Source: Melioribacter sp051488665
GTDB taxonomy: Bacteria > Bacteroidota > Ignavibacteria > Ignavibacteriales > Melioribacteraceae
Direction: 5' to 3'
NCBI RefSeq assembly: GCF_051488665.1
Contig: NZ_JBPSEG010000005.1
Coordinates: 62,001 to 126,000 of the forward strand
DNA length: 64,000 nt
Within the stretch, counting starts at the first letter, position 1. Each line of letters opens with the position of its first letter. A program made the position numbers and the translations under genes. Of this stretch, positions 53,652-62,315 are shown in pieces. Below the pieces are notes generated by a model that did no database searches, had not been told where the DNA came from, and saw nothing but the letters and a program-made list of their open reading frames with translations.

Positions 53652-54066
53652 CTGGTGTTTCCGGTTGTATTTCATTGGTTTCGACGGGTTTGCCATTTTC
53701 ATCCACGCTCACAAAAGTTAAGAAAGCCGAATTAGTATGAATTTTTTTTCTTTCCACAAAAGATTCCGCATAAACTTCGACGCCGACTTCCATTGATGTT
53801 TTAAATGCTCTGTTGACAGAGGCAACCAAAGTTACCACTTCGCCTATTTTAATCGGGTGATGAAAATCAATTCTGTCGACAGAAGCCGTAACGCAAACTC
53901 TGTTTGAATGCTTTGCCGCCGAAAGAGCCGCGCAGATATCAATCCAGTGCATCAGTTGTCCGCCGAGCAAATACCCCAATTGATTTGCATGGTTCGGCAG
54001 AACCAATTCGGTCATCGTAACTGTAGAATCTTTAACTTTCTTAATTTGCCTTTGCCGTGAGTCCAT
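53590..54066 (-). CDS. Acyl-CoA thioesterase (hotdog fold)
   Basis: A 158-residue cytoplasmic hotdog protein of the acyl-CoA hydrolase type (YciA/BACH-like). The core MTELVLPNHANQLGYLLGGQ is followed by LMHWIDICAALSAAKHS, with the conserved asparagine and aspartate, and RIDFHHPIKIGEVVTLVASV, then a charged tail. It hydrolyses acyl-CoA esters to free acids; chain length is unknown. It overlaps bamD by 26 bases at its start and the FG-GAP gene by about 62 at its end, an arrangement more likely for translational coupling than for a shared pathway. Confidence 0.87.
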   Translation of the reverse strand: MDSRQRQIKKVKDSTVTMTELVLPNHANQLGYLLGGQLMHWIDICAALSAAKHSNRVCVTASVDRIDFHHPIKIGEVVTLVASVNRAFKTSMEVGVEVYAESFVERKKIHTNSAFLTFVSVDENGKPVETNEIQPETPDEQKRYEEALQRRKQRLNTA

Positions 54067-54796
54067 TTAATTCCGTTTGTAATTTTTCGATTTCGCCCGC
54101 TCTTTCGTCGTCGGGATACCTTGCCAAAAATACGGCAATATCGTTTAGAGCGTCGTTAGTCATACCGCGTCTTACTTCGATTTGAATTTTACGGTATAAA
54201 GCCATCGGAGCGTACCGGGTGTCGTGATAAGTTTCGACTACAAAATCGTAATATTTCATCGCTGCTTTTTCGTATTCCATCTTTTCGTAAATAATACCGC
54301 TTTCATATTCCTTTCTGGCAAGCTTGTCGTTCAATTCCACAATTTTTCTTTCGGCTTCTTCCACTTTCGGATTAGCCGGAAAGATATCTATGAAAGCCTG
54401 AAATTCTTCGATAGCTTTTTTGGTATACGATTGGTCTAACTGAAACGGCGGCGAAAGGTTATAGTAAGAATCCGCCAGCATGAATTGCGCGTCGGGCACA
54501 TGAGGGCTTGTGGCGTAATTTTGAATCAGCTTGCTGAATTCGTACGCCGCCAGAAGAAACTGTTCTCTTTTATAATAAGTCATAGCCAGATAATATTGAG
54601 CGTCGTCGCTTACGGTGCTTCCGGGAAACTGAAGCAATATGCTGTTAAATTCCAGAATCGCCTGTTCGTAGTCGCCGTCTTCATACAATTTCATTGCATA
54701 AGAAAAATATTCCTCTGCGTTAAATTTAGAGGTGTCTACCATCCCAGAACACGCCGTTACTATCAGGGCTATCGCTAATAATCTCTTATAAGGCAT
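54041..54796 (-). CDS. bamD: Outer membrane protein assembly factor BamD
   Basis: A 251-residue lipoprotein of the BAM complex, which folds beta-barrel proteins into the outer membrane. I start it at ATG 54796 (MPYKRLLAIALIVTACSG) because this gives a proper lipoprotein signal with Cys16; the frame extends 16 codons further upstream. The rest is five TPR units: AEEYFSYAMKLYEDGDYEQA, AQYYLAMTYYKREQFLLAAY, PPFQLDQSYTKKAIEEFQAF, and similar, as in BamD/ComL. It stands 58 bases after the gene for the 191-residue protein and overlaps the thioesterase by 26 bases. Confidence 0.9.
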   Translation of the reverse strand: MPYKRLLAIALIVTACSGMVDTSKFNAEEYFSYAMKLYEDGDYEQAILEFNSILLQFPGSTVSDDAQYYLAMTYYKREQFLLAAYEFSKLIQNYATSPHVPDAQFMLADSYYNLSPPFQLDQSYTKKAIEEFQAFIDIFPANPKVEEAERKIVELNDKLARKEYESGIIYEKMEYEKAAMKYYDFVVETYHDTRYAPMALYRKIQIEVRRGMTNDALNDIAVFLARYPDDERAGEIEKLQTELNGLTAKAN

Positions 54797-54854
54797 AAAA
54801 TGAATTTCCGTTTTTGTATAACAAAAATATATAAAGATTGCCACTTAAAGAAAT

Positions 54855-55430
54855 TTAATTGCTTCTGACGGTAAAGAGCAAAATTACCGAAGTAATTAAA
54901 GTGGCTACGATTAATACAGGCTGAAGGATATCTTTTAATTTTGTTTTATCCGGCAGCTCGCCCTGTTCGACGGGCAATTTCATCAAGTCGTTAACGGCAT
55001 AATCATCGTACAGAACCGTGTCTTTTACCGAGCCGGAGAATAGCGCGTTTCCGAAACCGGATTCTTCGGGATAAATCAACATGCCGCTGATATACAAGCT
55101 GCGTTCGAGAAAATCGTCAGTAAAAAATCCCCGTTCGATTAACGAATACGACGTAGAGGCGTCGTTAATTACAAGAATAATTTTTTTCCCTCCGCCGTTT
55201 TCATACTCGAAACTATTCCGGAAATAATCAAGAAGATACGGTCTGAGACCTTCCAGCTTACGGGGCAAAGATATAATCAAGTTATAATCCTTGTTTGCAG
55301 AAAAAAGCGAAGCATGTTCCTTCAAAGCGTTGTCAAGTAATTCGTCAATTATTTTATTCTGCGAAAAGCTGTAATCGTAAGCTCCCGCAAACAAAAAGAG
55401 AATCAATATTTTTTTCCACAAGTTTGCCAT
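54855..55430 (-). CDS. Exported protein with C-terminal membrane anchor, unknown function
   Basis: I do not recognise this 191-residue protein. It has a signal peptide (1-23, ending YSFSQ), a soluble domain of about 140 residues with alternating strands and helices (YNLIISLPRKLEGLRPYLLD, KIILVINDASTSYSLIERGF, SLYISGMLIYPEESG), and a C-terminal membrane helix (~167-187) ending in a short positive tail. The layout is that of a periplasmic domain held at the inner membrane by its C-terminus. The domain pattern faintly recalls a TPM-like fold. It overlaps the htpX stop by one base and lies upstream of bamD, so it may take part in envelope quality control. Confidence 0.65.
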   Translation of the reverse strand: MANLWKKILILFLFAGAYDYSFSQNKIIDELLDNALKEHASLFSANKDYNLIISLPRKLEGLRPYLLDYFRNSFEYENGGGKKIILVINDASTSYSLIERGFFTDDFLERSLYISGMLIYPEESGFGNALFSGSVKDTVLYDDYAVNDLMKLPVEQGELPDKTKLKDILQPVLIVATLITSVILLFTVRSN

Positions 55431-56281
55431 TATCTTCTGCCGTCGGCAATCTCTTTCAGTCTTTTAATTCTCTCTTCGATAGGGGGATGCGTCGAGAATA
55501 ATTTAGCGAACGATTTACCCGTAAGCGGGCTTACGATAAACATATGCGCAGTCGATTCCTTAGCCGTTCTCATGGGAATAACCTCATTTGCTCTTGAGAG
55601 TTTATCCAGAGCCGAAGCGAGTCCCATAGGATTACCCGAAACCAAAGCGCCTCCTTCGTCTGCCATAAATTCGCGCGAGCGCGATATTGCCAATTGAATG
55701 AGCATTGCAGCAATCGGAGCAATTATAATAAGAGCCAGCTCGTAGAAAATGTTGCCGTCTCTGTCGTCGCTTCTGCTTCCTCCGAACATTGCAGCCCAGC
55801 CCGCCATTCTTGCAATCAATGTAATCGTTCCGACCAACGTAGCTGCAATTGTGCCGACGAGAATGTCCCTGTTTTTAATATGCGTCAATTCGTGAGCAAT
55901 TACGCCTTCCAATTCGTCTTCCGAAAGTATATTCATAATTCCGGTAGTAACGGCAACCGCGCTGTGTTCGGGATTCCTTCCCGTGGCAAACGCGTTAGGA
56001 GTTTGAGAATCGATTACGTATACTTTGGGCATAGGTAAATTTGCTTTCGACGCCAGATTTTCGACTATTCTGTAAAGAACCGGATATTCGGCGCGCGTAA
56101 CCTCCTTGGCTCGGTACATCGACAATACAATCTTATCGGAGAACCAATACGAGCCGAAATTAAGAAGCAGCGAGAAGACAAAAGCGATAGTCATTCCGGT
56201 TTGTCCGCCCAAGAGATTTCCGACCAATAAAAAGAGCGCCATCATGACCGCCATTAAAGCCGCAGTTTTAAATCCGTTCAT
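55430..56281 (-). CDS. htpX: Membrane zinc protease HtpX
   Basis: Inner-membrane M48 metalloprotease that degrades misfolded membrane proteins. A 283-residue protein with two membrane segments at the start (~5-45) and two more in the middle (~140-200). The zinc site is HELTH with His130, Glu131 and His134, with the third ligand expected in SREFMADEGGALVSG. Length is typical. It is the first gene of the long operon running down to ccmB. The upstream gap (125 bases) is shared with the divergent porQ gene. Confidence 0.93.
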   Translation of the reverse strand: MNGFKTAALMAVMMALFLLVGNLLGGQTGMTIAFVFSLLLNFGSYWFSDKIVLSMYRAKEVTRAEYPVLYRIVENLASKANLPMPKVYVIDSQTPNAFATGRNPEHSAVAVTTGIMNILSEDELEGVIAHELTHIKNRDILVGTIAATLVGTITLIARMAGWAAMFGGSRSDDRDGNIFYELALIIIAPIAAMLIQLAISRSREFMADEGGALVSGNPMGLASALDKLSRANEVIPMRTAKESTAHMFIVSPLTGKSFAKLFSTHPPIEERIKRLKEIADGRR

Positions 56282-56355
56282 ATATTACCTTCCAATTTGT
56301 TTTTGAATCTAACATTTTCAAAACGCTCAATGTTCCCCGGTGAGTTTTTAATAGC

Positions 56356-56386
56356 TTGCCTTTCTATTATAATATCGTTAAAATCG
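56356..56386 (+). promoter_or_regulatory. Candidate promoter of porQ
   Basis: TTG (56356-56358), exactly 20 bases, TAAAATCG (56379-56386), which agrees with TAnnTTTG at four of six fixed positions. The chosen ATG of porQ lies 20 bases further down at 56407. It supports that start over the one at 56356. Confidence 0.35.
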
Positions 56387-56406
56387 CTAAACAAAAAAAT
56401 GACGCT

Positions 56407-57333
56407 ATGAAAAATACGATTTTATTGGGAATATTACTTTTTAGTTTTTCGACTGCCTTTCCGCAAACATACAAATTTTTGAATCTCGATACGAGTCCGC
56501 GAGCTGCGGCTTTGGCGGGTGGATTCGTATCTGCAAACGACGATCCTAACGTGATTTTCTATAATCCGGCGGGAATAAACTTACTCGAAGGAATTCCGGT
56601 GTCATTTTCATTTGTAAACCACCTGATGGATATCAATTCGGCTTCTTTATCGGCGGTTAAAGAATATGACTTCGGGAAACTTGGCGCCGCGGTAAAATAC
56701 GTTAGCTACGGCGACTTCACGAGAGCTACTTCAACGGGCGAAAAAACTGGCAATTTCGGAGCCTCCGACATCGCTTTCATTTTAGGCTACGGTAATAAAC
56801 TCGACGAAAATTTTTATTACGGTATTAACACGAAATTTATCTATTCCAGCATCGACGAATACAGTTCTTCGGCGTTAGCAGTCGATCTGGGTTTGCATTA
56901 CGAATTTTCCGAATCGATGTGGAATATCGGATTTTCCGTTCTTAATATTGGCAGCCAATTGTCGACTTATGCGGAAATAGACGAGGATTTGCCGCTCGAC
57001 GTACGCGTCGGAGTTTCCAAACAACTAAAAAACGTACCGTTCCGTTTCTATTTTTCTTTGAACAAATTAAATGAGAATCAGGAGAGTATAGCCGACAGGC
57101 TTCGCAATTTTACATTGGGAGCGGAAATCAAATTAGGTCCCAGTTTCATATTACGTTTCGGATACGACAGCGAAAAGAGGAAAGAGCTGAAGATCGGATC
57201 AAGCGCCGGGCTGGCGGGTTTTAATCTCGGTTTCGGATTTAACGTTAAGAATTTCACGCTCGACTACGGATTTTCGTCGATGGGATTTATCGGTTCGATT
57301 CACAGATTCGGAATTTCGACCAATCTCGAATAA
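56407..57333 (+). CDS. porQ: PorQ-like type IX secretion protein (PorV/PorQ family)
   Basis: A 308-residue outer-membrane barrel protein. I start at ATG 56407 (MKNTILLGILLFSFSTAFPQ), which gives a clean signal peptide. Directly after comes YKFLNLDTSPRAAALAGGFV and NDDPNVIFYNPAGINLLEGI, the typical N-terminal hallmark of the PorQ/PorV family. The rest is a series of amphipathic strands ending in IHRFGISTNLE. In Porphyromonas PorQ is needed for the type IX system that exports proteins with C-terminal sorting domains, such as the glycosidase and protease in this window. The gene is single, divergent from htpX and convergent with the TPR gene, with no gap. Confidence 0.84.
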   Translation: MKNTILLGILLFSFSTAFPQTYKFLNLDTSPRAAALAGGFVSANDDPNVIFYNPAGINLLEGIPVSFSFVNHLMDINSASLSAVKEYDFGKLGAAVKYVSYGDFTRATSTGEKTGNFGASDIAFILGYGNKLDENFYYGINTKFIYSSIDEYSSSALAVDLGLHYEFSESMWNIGFSVLNIGSQLSTYAEIDEDLPLDVRVGVSKQLKNVPFRFYFSLNKLNENQESIADRLRNFTLGAEIKLGPSFILRFGYDSEKRKELKIGSSAGLAGFNLGFGFNVKNFTLDYGFSSMGFIGSIHRFGISTNLE

Positions 57334-58485
57334 TTACTTGCCGTAAGGCTTTTTCAAATATTGCTCGGCAAGTTTATGCGAATTGCTCCTTTCCCTCATC
57401 GTCAGCGCTTCACGATAATATTTTATTGCCTGCTGTCTGTCGCCTTTTAAGTCGTACAACATTCCCAAATAGAGCACGGTATTTATCAGAAAACCGGACT
57501 CTTCGTCTTTGTCGAGTTTGCGGGATAAGTTTTCGGAAATCTTAAAAAAGTAGATCGCAGAGTCGATATTGTTTGTATTCTTATAATTCAGTCCAACATA
57601 ATAACTCGCTTCTCTCTTATAATAATCGTTGTACCCCTGCATACCTCTGACGCATTTCGAATAGATATCCCGGAATATTTCAGAGGCTTTATCGTACCTG
57701 TTTTCTTTAACAAAAGTTAATCCGTAATATTTCTGGAAGTTGGGATTATTCGGATAATCAGCCAAAAGAATCGAAGCCCACTTTCGGGTTTCGTCCATAT
57801 TTTCCTCGAACTGAAAATTCAAGGTCATAAGAAAATATCTCGATTCGATACGTGCATATCTGCCTTTGAGCGCGACGTATTCGAGTTCGCTCAAGCCTTT
57901 TTCGCGGTCGCCGTTAGGAAAAAAGATCATAAAAGGTTTTACTGCGGGAAATTTTTCAGGAATAACTTCCGCATAATAATGATAGATGCCAAACCCGAAT
58001 TGAACGTCGGGATTCTGCGGGTCGGCTTTATAAAATCGGTACAGCAGTTCGAGCCCTTCTTTGCCGTCGAACGCAGCTTTCAGCCATTTTTCTCGGATCC
58101 CCAACAATCTGCCTCTGAATCCGACCGCTCCGCCTTTGAAGAAAAGCGCGTCTCTATTGTTCTTGTTTTTATCCAGAATTCTATCGCAAATGTCAATAAC
58201 TTCTTCCAGCTGTTCTATAAACTCGTCGTCCAAACTTTCGTCTTCGAGTTTAAGGAGAATACGCCACCAGGTAATCATCGCTTTAAAAAATTTTCCGGAA
58301 GGATGGGTGGGATATTCTTTAATAACGATATCGAATGTATTTTCGGCTTTTTCGAATTGAATCCCGTAAATCTGATCGATGCCCGCCTTTACGAGCGAGT
58401 CGTGTCGTGCCCAATCGTAATCCTGCGCGTCTACGTGCGATATTAATACTGTCAAGAATACAATCAGGTAAAAGAAATATTTCAT
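57334..58485 (-). CDS. Exported TPR protein, 383 residues
   Basis: A TPR protein with a signal peptide; I start at ATG 58485 (MKYFFYLIVFLTVLISHVDA), which has a good GAGAGG site, in place of the TTG at 58503. Repeats of helical hairpins fill the rest: AENTFDIVIKEYPTHPSGKF, RYFLMTLNFQFEENMDETRK, YDKASEIFRDIYSKCVRGMQ, YLGMLYDLKGDRQQAIKYYR. It lies 10 bases after the second TPR gene and touches porQ tail to tail. It probably is a periplasmic scaffold; a tie to the processive glycosyltransferase of the same operon is suggested by gene order only. Confidence 0.8.
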   Translation of the reverse strand: MKYFFYLIVFLTVLISHVDAQDYDWARHDSLVKAGIDQIYGIQFEKAENTFDIVIKEYPTHPSGKFFKAMITWWRILLKLEDESLDDEFIEQLEEVIDICDRILDKNKNNRDALFFKGGAVGFRGRLLGIREKWLKAAFDGKEGLELLYRFYKADPQNPDVQFGFGIYHYYAEVIPEKFPAVKPFMIFFPNGDREKGLSELEYVALKGRYARIESRYFLMTLNFQFEENMDETRKWASILLADYPNNPNFQKYYGLTFVKENRYDKASEIFRDIYSKCVRGMQGYNDYYKREASYYVGLNYKNTNNIDSAIYFFKISENLSRKLDKDEESGFLINTVLYLGMLYDLKGDRQQAIKYYREALTMRERSNSHKLAEQYLKKPYGK

Positions 58486-58495
58486 GGCGCCTCTC

Positions 58496-59146
58496 TCAAA
58501 CAAGCCCCGTGTCGATTATCCTGTTGATTTCTTCAATCTTCCTCTTAAAATAGTCGGCTTTTTCCGGATTGGATTTAGCAAGGTATTTGTAGACGGTTAT
58601 GGCTTCTTTATAATTCCGCTGCGCCTCGTAAATTTTAGCCATTGTTTCCGTCACAATTCTTGTTTTCGGAATTTCCGGAGCGGCGATTATCGTGTCGTCG
58701 CCCGCATCGGGATTGTATTTGATGCGAGCTTTGCTCAATTCCTCCGCCAATTCTTCAAGTTTGTCTTCAATGGAATTCTTGCCTCCGTTTTCGACGGTCC
58801 GAAATTCGCGTACTTTCAGTTCATCGAGCGATTTGATTTCACTCTCTATCTTTTCTACTGTCTCGAGATAATATTGTCCGGAAGATGCGTTTTCATATAA
58901 AGAGGAAGCCGTATGAATATCCTCTTTGGCTTCATTAATTTTGCCCGCATAAGCATAAGCAATGGCTCTTATGTAATAGGCAGTCGGATAATCCTTATAT
59001 TGTTCCAATCCCTTATTCAGAATTTCAATTGCTTCGTGCGGCTTCCCTTCGTCGAGCAATATTTTGCCAACGCGCGCAAATAGAGGCGAGCCGGGATTGA
59101 ATTCGTAAATCAGTTTGATTTTATCTTCTGTAATTTTTCCGTTCAA
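58496..59146 (-). CDS. Cytoplasmic TPR protein, 216 residues
   Basis: A 216-residue protein without signal peptide or membrane helix. It has four TPR-like hairpins: GSPLFARVGKILLDEGKPHE, DYPTAYYIRAIAYAYAGKIN, and, near the end, AKIYEAQRNYKEAITVYKYL. Between them is a charged stretch (~110-165). Translation begins at a TTG that follows directly on the stop of the glycosyltransferase gene (TAA-TTG), so it is tightly coupled to it. Its cytoplasmic site and coupling would fit a partner of the glycosyltransferase that helps assembly or regulation. I know of no named family. Confidence 0.78.
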   Translation of the reverse strand: MNGKITEDKIKLIYEFNPGSPLFARVGKILLDEGKPHEAIEILNKGLEQYKDYPTAYYIRAIAYAYAGKINEAKEDIHTASSLYENASSGQYYLETVEKIESEIKSLDELKVREFRTVENGGKNSIEDKLEELAEELSKARIKYNPDAGDDTIIAAPEIPKTRIVTETMAKIYEAQRNYKEAITVYKYLAKSNPEKADYFKRKIEEINRIIDTGLV

Positions 59147-60625
59147 TTATAACCCGTCGTTTAACTGACGTTTCTTTATATAAGCCTGTCTCAGGGACAT
59201 CAGAGACACGCCCGCAAAACCGGTAAAGAACATCAACTGAAACGGCAATGCGGCAATTTCCATAAAATAAATTGACGCAACGACTCCGATTAAACAATAA
59301 ACCGCTAAAATCAACTCGACGTAAGTCGACGCCTGCACTCGGGTCGATTTGAAATACTTGTTTTTAATCGGATTGTCGTTTTTAGTAACCACTTTGAATT
59401 TCGGCGTTCTCACAAATTCGCTCTTACGATTCAGCAATCCTTCCATTACCGCGCGGGTGTTGTTCAAAGCCAGTCCCATACTTCCCGCCATGAAAAGCGG
59501 GAACAATACAATCCTTTTGCGCCAGTCGGGATAAACGTCTTTTTGAGCAAACATGTAAAAGAGAAACGAACCGATAAACGCAATGACAAAGATTGCCATT
59601 ATGTTAAAAAAGCTCCAGTAAGGTCCGGCGTTCTTAATAAAAATCAGCGGAACGTTCAAAATACCTGCAAGCAAAATAAAAGGAAACACAATATTGTTTG
59701 TAAGATGAAAAGTAGAATGGAGTTTAAGTCTCAATGGAATGTCGGATTTCCAGACGAGCGGCAGAATTTTTTTAGCCGTTTCAACCGCGCCTTTTGTCCA
59801 TCTGAACTGTTGAGCTTTGAACGCGTTCATTTCGGCGGGCAATTCAGCCGGAGTCGTAAAATCCCTCAGATAGATAAACTTCCATCCTTTTAATTGAGCT
59901 CTGTAACTGAGGTCGAGGTCTTCGGTCAACGTATCTCCTTCCCAGTTGCCGGCGTCTTCGATACAATCTTTGCGCCAGACCCCGCCAGTACCGTTAAAAT
60001 TGATAAAGAATCCGGCTTTGTTTCGAACCGTTTGCTCTATCACAAAATGTCCGTCGAGAGCCAATGCCTGAATACGCGTAAGAAGCGAATAGTCCTCGTT
60101 GAGATGTTCCCATCTGGTTTGCACCATTCCTACTTTATCATCATAAAAATAGCGCAGAGTGTTTTTTAGAAAATCTTTTTTGGGAATAAAGTCGGCGTCG
60201 AAAATAGCGACATACTTGCCCTTGGCTGTTTTCAAACCTTCTTTCAGAGCGCCTGCTTTATAACCTTCGCGCGATTCCCTTCTGATATGCTTTATGTCGA
60301 ATCCCTCTTTTTGTTTTTCTTCAACAAGTTTTGCAACCACGTCTACAGTTTCGTCGGTCGAATCGTCGAGCACCTGAATTTCGAGCTTGTCTTTCGGATA
60401 ATCCATAGCGCAAACTGCGTTTATCAGTCTGTCGATAACGTACATCTCGTTGTAAATTGGCAGTTGAACCGTAACGGTTTCCAGAGGCGGCTCGTCTTTA
60501 GCCTGATGCATTTTCCTTTTGTACTTTTCGTGATAATAAATCATAATAAAACCGTAGCTGCCGAAAAAAAGGAGTATCGACAACGAAAAGATATAAGCGT
60601 ATAAAATAATTTCATCGAGTATCAT
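59147..60625 (-). CDS. Processive glycosyltransferase family 2 (cellulose synthase/CslA-like)
   Basis: A 492-residue membrane GT2. One membrane segment lies at the N-terminus (~5-30) and three or four at the C-terminus (~310-485), with the catalytic domain between. All four processive motifs are present: VLDDSTDET (Asp at 87-88), FDADF (143-145), TEDLDLSYR (234-236) and QQFRW (272-276). The short form without PilZ domain resembles CslA/mannan-synthase-type enzymes and bacterial exopolysaccharide synthases; the sugar cannot be named. It starts 15 bases after lptE, and two TPR genes follow without gaps. Confidence 0.88.
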   Translation of the reverse strand: MILDEIILYAYIFSLSILLFFGSYGFIMIYYHEKYKRKMHQAKDEPPLETVTVQLPIYNEMYVIDRLINAVCAMDYPKDKLEIQVLDDSTDETVDVVAKLVEEKQKEGFDIKHIRRESREGYKAGALKEGLKTAKGKYVAIFDADFIPKKDFLKNTLRYFYDDKVGMVQTRWEHLNEDYSLLTRIQALALDGHFVIEQTVRNKAGFFINFNGTGGVWRKDCIEDAGNWEGDTLTEDLDLSYRAQLKGWKFIYLRDFTTPAELPAEMNAFKAQQFRWTKGAVETAKKILPLVWKSDIPLRLKLHSTFHLTNNIVFPFILLAGILNVPLIFIKNAGPYWSFFNIMAIFVIAFIGSFLFYMFAQKDVYPDWRKRIVLFPLFMAGSMGLALNNTRAVMEGLLNRKSEFVRTPKFKVVTKNDNPIKNKYFKSTRVQASTYVELILAVYCLIGVVASIYFMEIAALPFQLMFFTGFAGVSLMSLRQAYIKKRQLNDGL

Positions 60626-60640
60626 ATCTATCTCCCTAAT

Positions 60641-61156
60641 TTACCAGTTTGATACGACCGCCAGCAGAATATCGTCCGCGATAAAATCGAGAACCCGCTC
60701 GATCGCATTATTCCGGGCTGTAATTAAATCGGCGCCGTCGGTTTCGTAATCGCTGTATTGCGAAAAATTCCTTTCGAATATTTTTGTTTTCTTGATTAAA
60801 TCGCGATAAACTACTTTAACGTTTATCGTTATTCTTTGAGTCATTGCCGTTTCGTTTCCGCTTACGACCGATAATTCATCCGTCAGAGAAGTAATAGCGG
60901 CTTCGAGAATACAGTCGGGATTCGAACTGTTGGTAACCTGAAGCGTATTGTCGTAAGTAAATTTTTCGATTAACAGGGTTGTAAGCCGTTCGCCTAAATT
61001 AGGCTCCGCTTTTCCGCTGCGGTCTTCGATTGTGGGAATCGAAATTGTTTTAAGATGGGGCGGCACCGAGGCGCCCGTAAAAGAATACGAACATCCTCCC
61101 GCAATCAAGACGCTCGCCAGCAATATCGTATTTAATATTTTTTTATTGAATGCCAT
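60641..61156 (-). CDS. lptE: LPS-assembly lipoprotein LptE
   Basis: A 171-residue lipoprotein with Cys22 in LIAGGCSYSFTG. The body has the LptE pattern: ISIPTIEDRSGKAEPNLGER, LTTLLIEKFTYDNTLQV, then DCILEAAITSLTDELSVV and a long C-terminal helix. LptE plugs the LptD barrel, which places lipopolysaccharide in the outer leaflet, so this organism has LPS. It overlaps the upstream sigma-54 regulator by 14 bases, a linkage seen repeatedly in the Bacteroidetes/Chlorobi group, and is followed by the glycosyltransferase gene. Confidence 0.87.
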   Translation of the reverse strand: MAFNKKILNTILLASVLIAGGCSYSFTGASVPPHLKTISIPTIEDRSGKAEPNLGERLTTLLIEKFTYDNTLQVTNSSNPDCILEAAITSLTDELSVVSGNETAMTQRITINVKVVYRDLIKKTKIFERNFSQYSDYETDGADLITARNNAIERVLDFIADDILLAVVSNW

Positions 61157-62252
61157 ATTCTTTCAGTTTTCGATAGAGAGTTCTCTCGCTAATTTTAAGC
61201 AATCTGGCGGCTTTACGTCTGTTGTTGCCCGTAAATTTAATTGCGTTAATAATCGCTCTTTTTTCGAGTTCATCCAGCGGCACGACTTCATCAGGGTGAA
61301 TAGTAGTCGAGCCGTGATTGTTTTCGGGGGCATTATTGAGCGCAATATTTTTCAGTTCGATTAAATCTTTTTTTATTTCAATCAAAGCTCTGTAAATCAT
61401 TTCCCTGTCGAGCGCTTCGGGCGATCGGTTCAGATGTACCGGCAAATTTCTCGGCGTCAAATCCTCCACGGCTTCGGGAACGAGCAACGGTTTTAACAGA
61501 TCATCGTCTATAACGCCGTTTCGGCATAAAGCAGCCGCTGTTTCGACTACGTTTTTCAGTTCGCGTATGTTTCCCGGCCAGTTATAATTTACAAGTAATT
61601 CTTCTGCGCCTTTTGTAAACAATGGAACTTTAATTTGATTATTCTCGGCAAATTTTTTCAAGAAGTGATTAGCCAGATCGAGTATATCTTCTTTCCTCTT
61701 TCTCAATGGCGGAATATAAAGCGTAACGGCTTTGAGCCTGAAATAAAGATCGTTTCTGAACTTCTTGGCGTCGACTTCTTTTTGTAAATCTTTATTTGTT
61801 GCGGCAATAATTCTTACGTCGACCTTGGTAACGGTTTCGCTGCCTATCGGCATAAATTCTTTCGTCTCGAGAACGCGCAGCAATTTCACCTGAGTTGTGA
61901 GCGCCATTTCGGCAATTTCGTCGAGAAACAGGGTGCCGCCGTCGGCAATTTCGAAATATCCTTTACGGTCGTCGGTGGCGCCGGTAAAAGCCCCTTTTTT
62001 ATGACCGAAGAGTTCGCTTTCCAGAAGAGTTTCGGGAATGGCTCCGCAGTTGACGCTTACCAGCGGCTTGTCGGAACGTTTACTGTAACCGTGTATTGCT
62101 CTTGCAAATACTTCTTTGCCCACGCCGCTCTCGCCGGTTATCAATACGGTAATGTCGCTCTGCGCCACCTGCATCGTTATATCAATCAGGTCTCGGATCT
62201 CTTTCGACTTACCAATTATGCCGTATTTCTTCTGGAATTCTTCTATCTGCAT
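61143..62252 (-). CDS. Sigma-54-dependent transcriptional activator without sensor domain
   Basis: A 369-residue AAA+ activator of RpoN promoters. The ATPase begins almost at the N-terminus: Walker A GESGVGKE (40-47), the sigma-contact loop GAFTGA (87-92), the Walker B-type GGTLFLDEIAEM and the sensor arginines. A Fis-type helix-turn-helix ends the protein (FTGNNRRKAARLLKISERTL). No receiver, GAF or PAS domain precedes the ATPase, so it is either always active or controlled by a partner or by its own level. It is the first gene of an operon with lptE and the glycosyltransferase. I found no obvious -24/-12 site in the window. Confidence 0.93.
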   Translation of the reverse strand: MQIEEFQKKYGIIGKSKEIRDLIDITMQVAQSDITVLITGESGVGKEVFARAIHGYSKRSDKPLVSVNCGAIPETLLESELFGHKKGAFTGATDDRKGYFEIADGGTLFLDEIAEMALTTQVKLLRVLETKEFMPIGSETVTKVDVRIIAATNKDLQKEVDAKKFRNDLYFRLKAVTLYIPPLRKRKEDILDLANHFLKKFAENNQIKVPLFTKGAEELLVNYNWPGNIRELKNVVETAAALCRNGVIDDDLLKPLLVPEAVEDLTPRNLPVHLNRSPEALDREMIYRALIEIKKDLIELKNIALNNAPENNHGSTTIHPDEVVPLDELEKRAIINAIKFTGNNRRKAARLLKISERTLYRKLKEYGIQ

Positions 62253-62315
62253 TTTTCAATTATTTTTGAGTCTGATAATATAATAAAAGCTCCGTTTTCT
62301 TGTGTCTCTTTTTTT

